Positions 59,976-64,000 of a stretch of DNA of 64,000 bases are shown piece by piece (within the stretch, counting starts at the first letter, position 1; each line of letters starts with the position of its first letter). Where the stretch lies: NCBI RefSeq assembly GCF_000150275.1, contig NW_002060955.1, positions 1,700,537 through 1,764,536 on the forward strand, given 5' to 3'. The notes beneath the pieces are model-generated. The model saw nothing but the letters and a program-made list of their open reading frames with translations. It did not search any database and was not told the DNA's origin. The translations under genes and the position numbers were made by a program. Source of the stretch: Trichoplax adhaerens. Its lineage: Eukaryota; Placozoa; Uniplacotomia; Trichoplacea; Trichoplacidae.

Positions 59976-62900
59976 ATGGAAGATTCAAGTATCCATGCTG
60001 ATGGCTTTGATGCCAATCATTACGATGATGATGATCAAGTACGAAGTTTACAAGAAAGAGTCAAGCAATTAGAATTGCAAAATAAGATCTTACAACAACA
60101 AAATCAATTGGATGAAGAACACAATAAATTCAATTTAAACGATGTTCCATTAATCGATTTGAAACAGCCAACCATCCATGATGATAACGAAGACAGTTGG
60201 TGAGGATAACTTATAAATAGTGAATATATCAACATTCACTTTCATCCATCATACAGTGCATCACTTGGAAGCGATCATATGTTGACCTAAAAGTGAATCA
60301 CCATCTTGAGCTGATTGTGTTGATACTCTTTCGTCATATGTTAGGAGATAGCTAATTTTCTCAATAGGATCTTCCAGTAAATCGTCAATTTTACTCCATT
60401 GACGATCTATACTTGTACATAGATTGAAATCATTCAAAATCGCAATCGAGTTGACTTTCTATGCATACGGCATTAGACGGTATTCGACGTACTTAAATTT
60501 GAAATGTAATGGAAACGACTGCAGCTTGTCAATGTTCGTATACTTTACTAGAACTGATTTAAGGTGTGCTTGAATTGTTTTAGTTGTTGATCCTCTTCCC
60601 TTCCCATCTCCCTACAAATTGTTTCAGCATACTGTAGACACAGTGTTTATTTAGATGACTACGCTGAATGGCTATTCTCAATCTTTGATATGACAGTATA
60701 AAAGTCTTATGAGTAACTTAATAATAATTATCATTTGATGATCAATCATGGCGCCGTCCAGTCTGCTACAATGACTACAGTAAACTACACTTTCCATTAA
60801 ACCACGACACCTAGATGATCCCCGTTCAAGTCCGTCGTAATCCCGATTTTATCCCTTACATGGACATTTTCTCTATGTGCCTTAATCTTAATTATGTTGA
60901 GGAGTCATGCCCTGCCAACTGCCACTATTAAAACAGCAGCAGCTTAAAAATATTTACACTTGGCGCTATCCTACCGTGCTAGTCTGCAAATCATCATGCT
61001 GATGATAGGATGGATGTTCGAATTATACAGTAATTGAAGATTAAGGAGGAAATGCATGATACACGTGAAATGGTAGGCATAGCTATCCCATGCTAGCCAA
61101 AATGATTAGACAATACATTATCCTAAATTGAATTAATGAGTCATTCTATCCACTAAACAATCAATCAATGATGCATTTGTATTAAAGTCTTCTCGTCTTT
61201 TGACCGCTTATATTGGATTGTTTTAGCTTAATCTTCCTTCAAGTGCTCCAATAACAAACTCAATTATAATTAACGACATTGATTGCGTATGTGTCTGCGA
61301 TATTACCATCTTTAATTTAGCCTATTTAGTTATAATCGGTAATCGTGATCCGTTTTTTGAAAAAGAGGATTAAATAGAAGAAAGCTCAACACTACATGTA
61401 TAGTATAATTCAATTGAAGCAAATATGAAGTGTCGAAAGCTCTGAAATTAACAAGGCGCATTAGCTACCTTTCATTACTTTAAGTCATAGCAAATAACGA
61501 ATAACTTTAACAAATCAATGTTAATATGATCTAGCATCAGTAATAATTATATAATCAATCTATTACTTTTTGCAGCCGCAAATCTTGCATTATTCCAATC
61601 CTTTTTAATAGTCTGTGAAAAATTATTTAGTTCTTCCAATACTTTTTAAATAATTAGTAAAGGACGTCATGAATGATTGGATTAACACTCAAATCATCCA
61701 TTTTGTATGCGCGTATAAATATACAAAGAGCAAACGTTTGTTAGCACCTTGATGGAGTATTAACATGGATTTTACCATGGCAATGGTAACCTATTCTTTC
61801 AATAGGCTTTATGAATCACCAAAAGCTCATCCGACACCAGAACAAAAACTACAGAGCCCATGGAAATGGATGGAAGTAGGTTCTTATGATGAACTACAAG
61901 AAATTCGCGGTAATCTTGCTTCAAGATTTAACCAAGCTAGCAATGATCACCCAGGTTTGTAACTTGTTTATGAATTCAACGCTATGCTCAATTTCAAGTA
62001 AAATGCAAAGTGCAATAATGGATAGATAAACATCAGCATAGCTGAATTAATTAATATTTTTCATAATTTAAATGAATAGCCAGCATTACGCGTCTACCAA
62101 GTCAATGCAATTTTCAACCTACAGTACAATATTATAGCGTGGATTATATTCATGACTATCTCAATTACTTTAGATCACTTAAATACATCTGGCAGTCTAT
62201 CATATGCGAATCGACGCTATTCGGATCTTAGTCAGGTTTCGCGATCAACTGCACGCTTATCAAAGAAAGCGTTTACTTCGCCTCCTTCTATCAAAATTCA
62301 TGGCAAAGGTAATCGCCAGGAATTACAACAGGATGTAAATAATAATCATGCAGATTCCAATTTATTACATAAAAGTGCATCAAACATTTCCAATGGTGAT
62401 GGCGGCTCGAAAATCAAACTACTCTCAGACACTAATTTACGACGACACTCTTTAAACACAAACAATAATCGTTCAATCCCTAGCAGCTGGAAGCTCTAAT
62501 CGCTCCATCGCAGGAAGTGGATTATCGCCAAGAGGTAGTATAGAGAACTTAAACGATGGTGGATCACGACTTGGTTTAAGAAGACCTAATCTAACGACGA
62601 AGCAGACTCTGCAAGTTGGTACTCCAGTTGCACAGAGTCGTCAATTTAGCCGATCTACTAATGATGGTAAGATATTAGTGCCAGTGAGATTGCTTTGCAT
62701 ACGTTCATGTTATTTATCGTTTCTATTAACAATAACACAGTGATACAACCTGCCTTCTGTATCTGGTAAAGTAGGTAGTCTATACTGTCATTAAATTTCA
62801 TGTTGTGTAAATCATTATTGATATACACGATCTTAACAGTTTCAGGTGATGCTAACAATAATAATTCAGCAATGATCAGATTTGGTACCTTCAGACGTTC

Positions 62901-63226
62901 GTCAGATGTACCACCCCGTACCCTGAATGCTTCTTATACTAATCTTCATAAAGCTGATTCTACATCACTTTTAGCGCCAAACCCCATTACAAAATCAGCC
63001 ATTGCTAGATCATCCCCCTCCATCCCCCGTGGTAAATCCGGAATTACACCCCCACGGTATGTAGCAATAGGTATTTTCGCGGCCGTTGTATTATCATTAT
63101 GGTTAGAGTTAAACATCTATTAACTATAATAATCAATTATTTTTATGAAGTCGTCAAGGAATTCCCCGGACAGTCCAACAAACACCCAAAGCTCAAGAGC
63201 AAGAAGACGATTTCGAATATTATTAA
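59976..63226 (+). CDS. SLAIN motif-containing microtubule protein
   Basis: SLAIN1/2 proteins bind microtubule plus ends with CLASP, EB and ch-TOG proteins and promote growth. Exons: 59976-60199, 61806-61954, 62174-62666, 62846-63056, 63151-63226. Start chosen at MEDSSIHADG, matching the short acidic N-terminus of the family. Next is the coiled coil (DDQVRSLQERVKQLELQNKI). The exon 1/2 junction gives EDSWLYESPK, the strongly conserved SLAIN element, then PTPEQKLQSPWKWMEV. The rest is Ser/Arg/Pro-rich: NANRRYSDLS-type, TNLRRHSLN, GLRRPNLTTK, SSPSIPRGKSGITPPR, then QGIPRTVQQTPK and a terminal EDDFEYY. Total is about 384 codons, shorter than vertebrate SLAIN. Exon 3 changes frame by one base near 62460-62490. 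An intron 62309-62483 (AAAG/GTAATC ... CCTAG/CAGCTGG) would fix it but would remove coding-looking sequence, as would a shorter one from 62396; otherwise it is a one-base indel. Confidence 0.88.
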
Positions 63227-64000
63227 TAAATACCTTTTACTACTGCGATATCCTACTCTACCTTTGTGAAAATCGCAAACAAACAGCATTACTCATATCA
63301 TGGAATAAATAGCTTTAATGGTTCATCGCTCAAATTCGATAAATTGGAACCGATCTTACCATTTTACTTAGCTATTACGGAAAGAGCTGATGATTTTTCA
63401 AATTATTGAAAAACAACGTCACATTTCAACGGATTGTCATAATAACTGTAATAATTCAAAGCTAAATTGATACAATAATGTCAGATTGATTATATTATCT
63501 GATAAATCTTGCCTCGTTATTGAAATGTATTTATTTATGAATTTATTAAATGTACAGATGAGTAGCTTTCATATCAATTCGATCAGATGGTTTACCATGT
63601 TTTAGAATAGAGGTTACAATGCATAATTAATATGTCCCTATTTGCCTGTGTTGCTGGCGGGTTTTGCAAGCATTAGAATTAACAATGGTTATTGTATGTT
63701 ATATAGTGATGTCAATATCGCATTGAAAACCAATATAGAAATTAATTGGCGACTTTCGTCTAAAGTTTTTATTGTTGCTCAAATTTATGAAATTTATGGA
63801 ACGTTAATTCCAGTTTTACGACATTTATGTAATTATGATACGGTAAACTACATTGTTGTTATTACTGTACTTAAATGTTTATTAGCCTTGCTTGTAAATG
63901 AAGTTTTTATTGCTGCACTCTTTACCTAGATTTAATCCTTTAAAAACTGTCAAGTTGAGTATTTACTACTGTATTACGGCCAAAGAAAGCAATAAGCAAA
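63227..64000. other. Downstream flank of SLAIN gene
   Basis: AT-rich. A 95-codon frame at 63642-63929 has no start ATG context or family motif that I recognise; not called. Confidence 0.4.

Noticed and set aside
63642-63929. 95-codon frame near the window end
   Set aside because: No ATG at its start and no motif; could be an exon of a gene beyond the window but cannot be supported.

Overview
This window looks like nuclear DNA from an early-branching animal, most likely a placozoan (Trichoplax/Hoilungia type). That is an inference from gene content and architecture. The DNA is AT-rich, genes are split by short GT..AG introns, and the recognisable genes are metazoan: an adhesion GPCR, Roco-type COR and Death domains, a sigma-class glutathione transferase, a DLC1/STARD-type RhoGAP, an MDC1-like DNA-damage mediator and a SLAIN microtubule protein. 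I rebuilt the multi-exon genes by reading across splice sites. Four models close in frame: GPCR exons 1151-4778 (1080 nt), coiled-coil gene 2502 nt, RhoGAP gene 1094 codons, and the MDC1-like gene 2868 nt with one alternative donor. The SLAIN model keeps one unresolved single-base frame discrepancy.

Layout. 0.9-4.8 kb (+): 3' part of an adhesion GPCR, with the end of the GAIN domain, the GPS and seven TM segments. 5.4-11.1 kb (+): a tandemly duplicated, decaying block; each copy has a COR-like domain, a short shared segment and a Death-like domain. 11.1-16.5 kb: gene-poor tandem repeats and unannotated DNA. 16.6-17.2 kb (-): intronless sigma GST. 17.9-19.9 kb: GTAC-palindrome-rich tandem repeats ending at a 50-N assembly gap. 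20.97-25.17 kb (+): an 11-exon coiled-coil protein I do not recognise. 27.4-33.0 kb (-): DLC1-like RhoGAP with coiled coil, SAM, RhoGAP and START. 33.1-52.9 kb: about 20 kb without a supportable gene, built largely from several families of diverged tandem repeats. 53.0-57.8 kb (-): MDC1-like FHA...BRCT-BRCT gene. 58.1-59.5 kb: a second GTAC-rich repeat patch. 60.0-63.2 kb (+): SLAIN-like gene.

The genes do not form one pathway. The most interesting points are: a series of seven T-[L/I/V]-x-Y motifs in the MDC1-like protein, in the place where vertebrate MDC1 carries TQxF motifs; the duplicated COR/Death block directly downstream of an adhesion GPCR with no identified terminal exon; partial copies of a RhoGAP exon in its own intron; and a strand-composition switch in the repeat desert coinciding with a 15-bp-arm hairpin.
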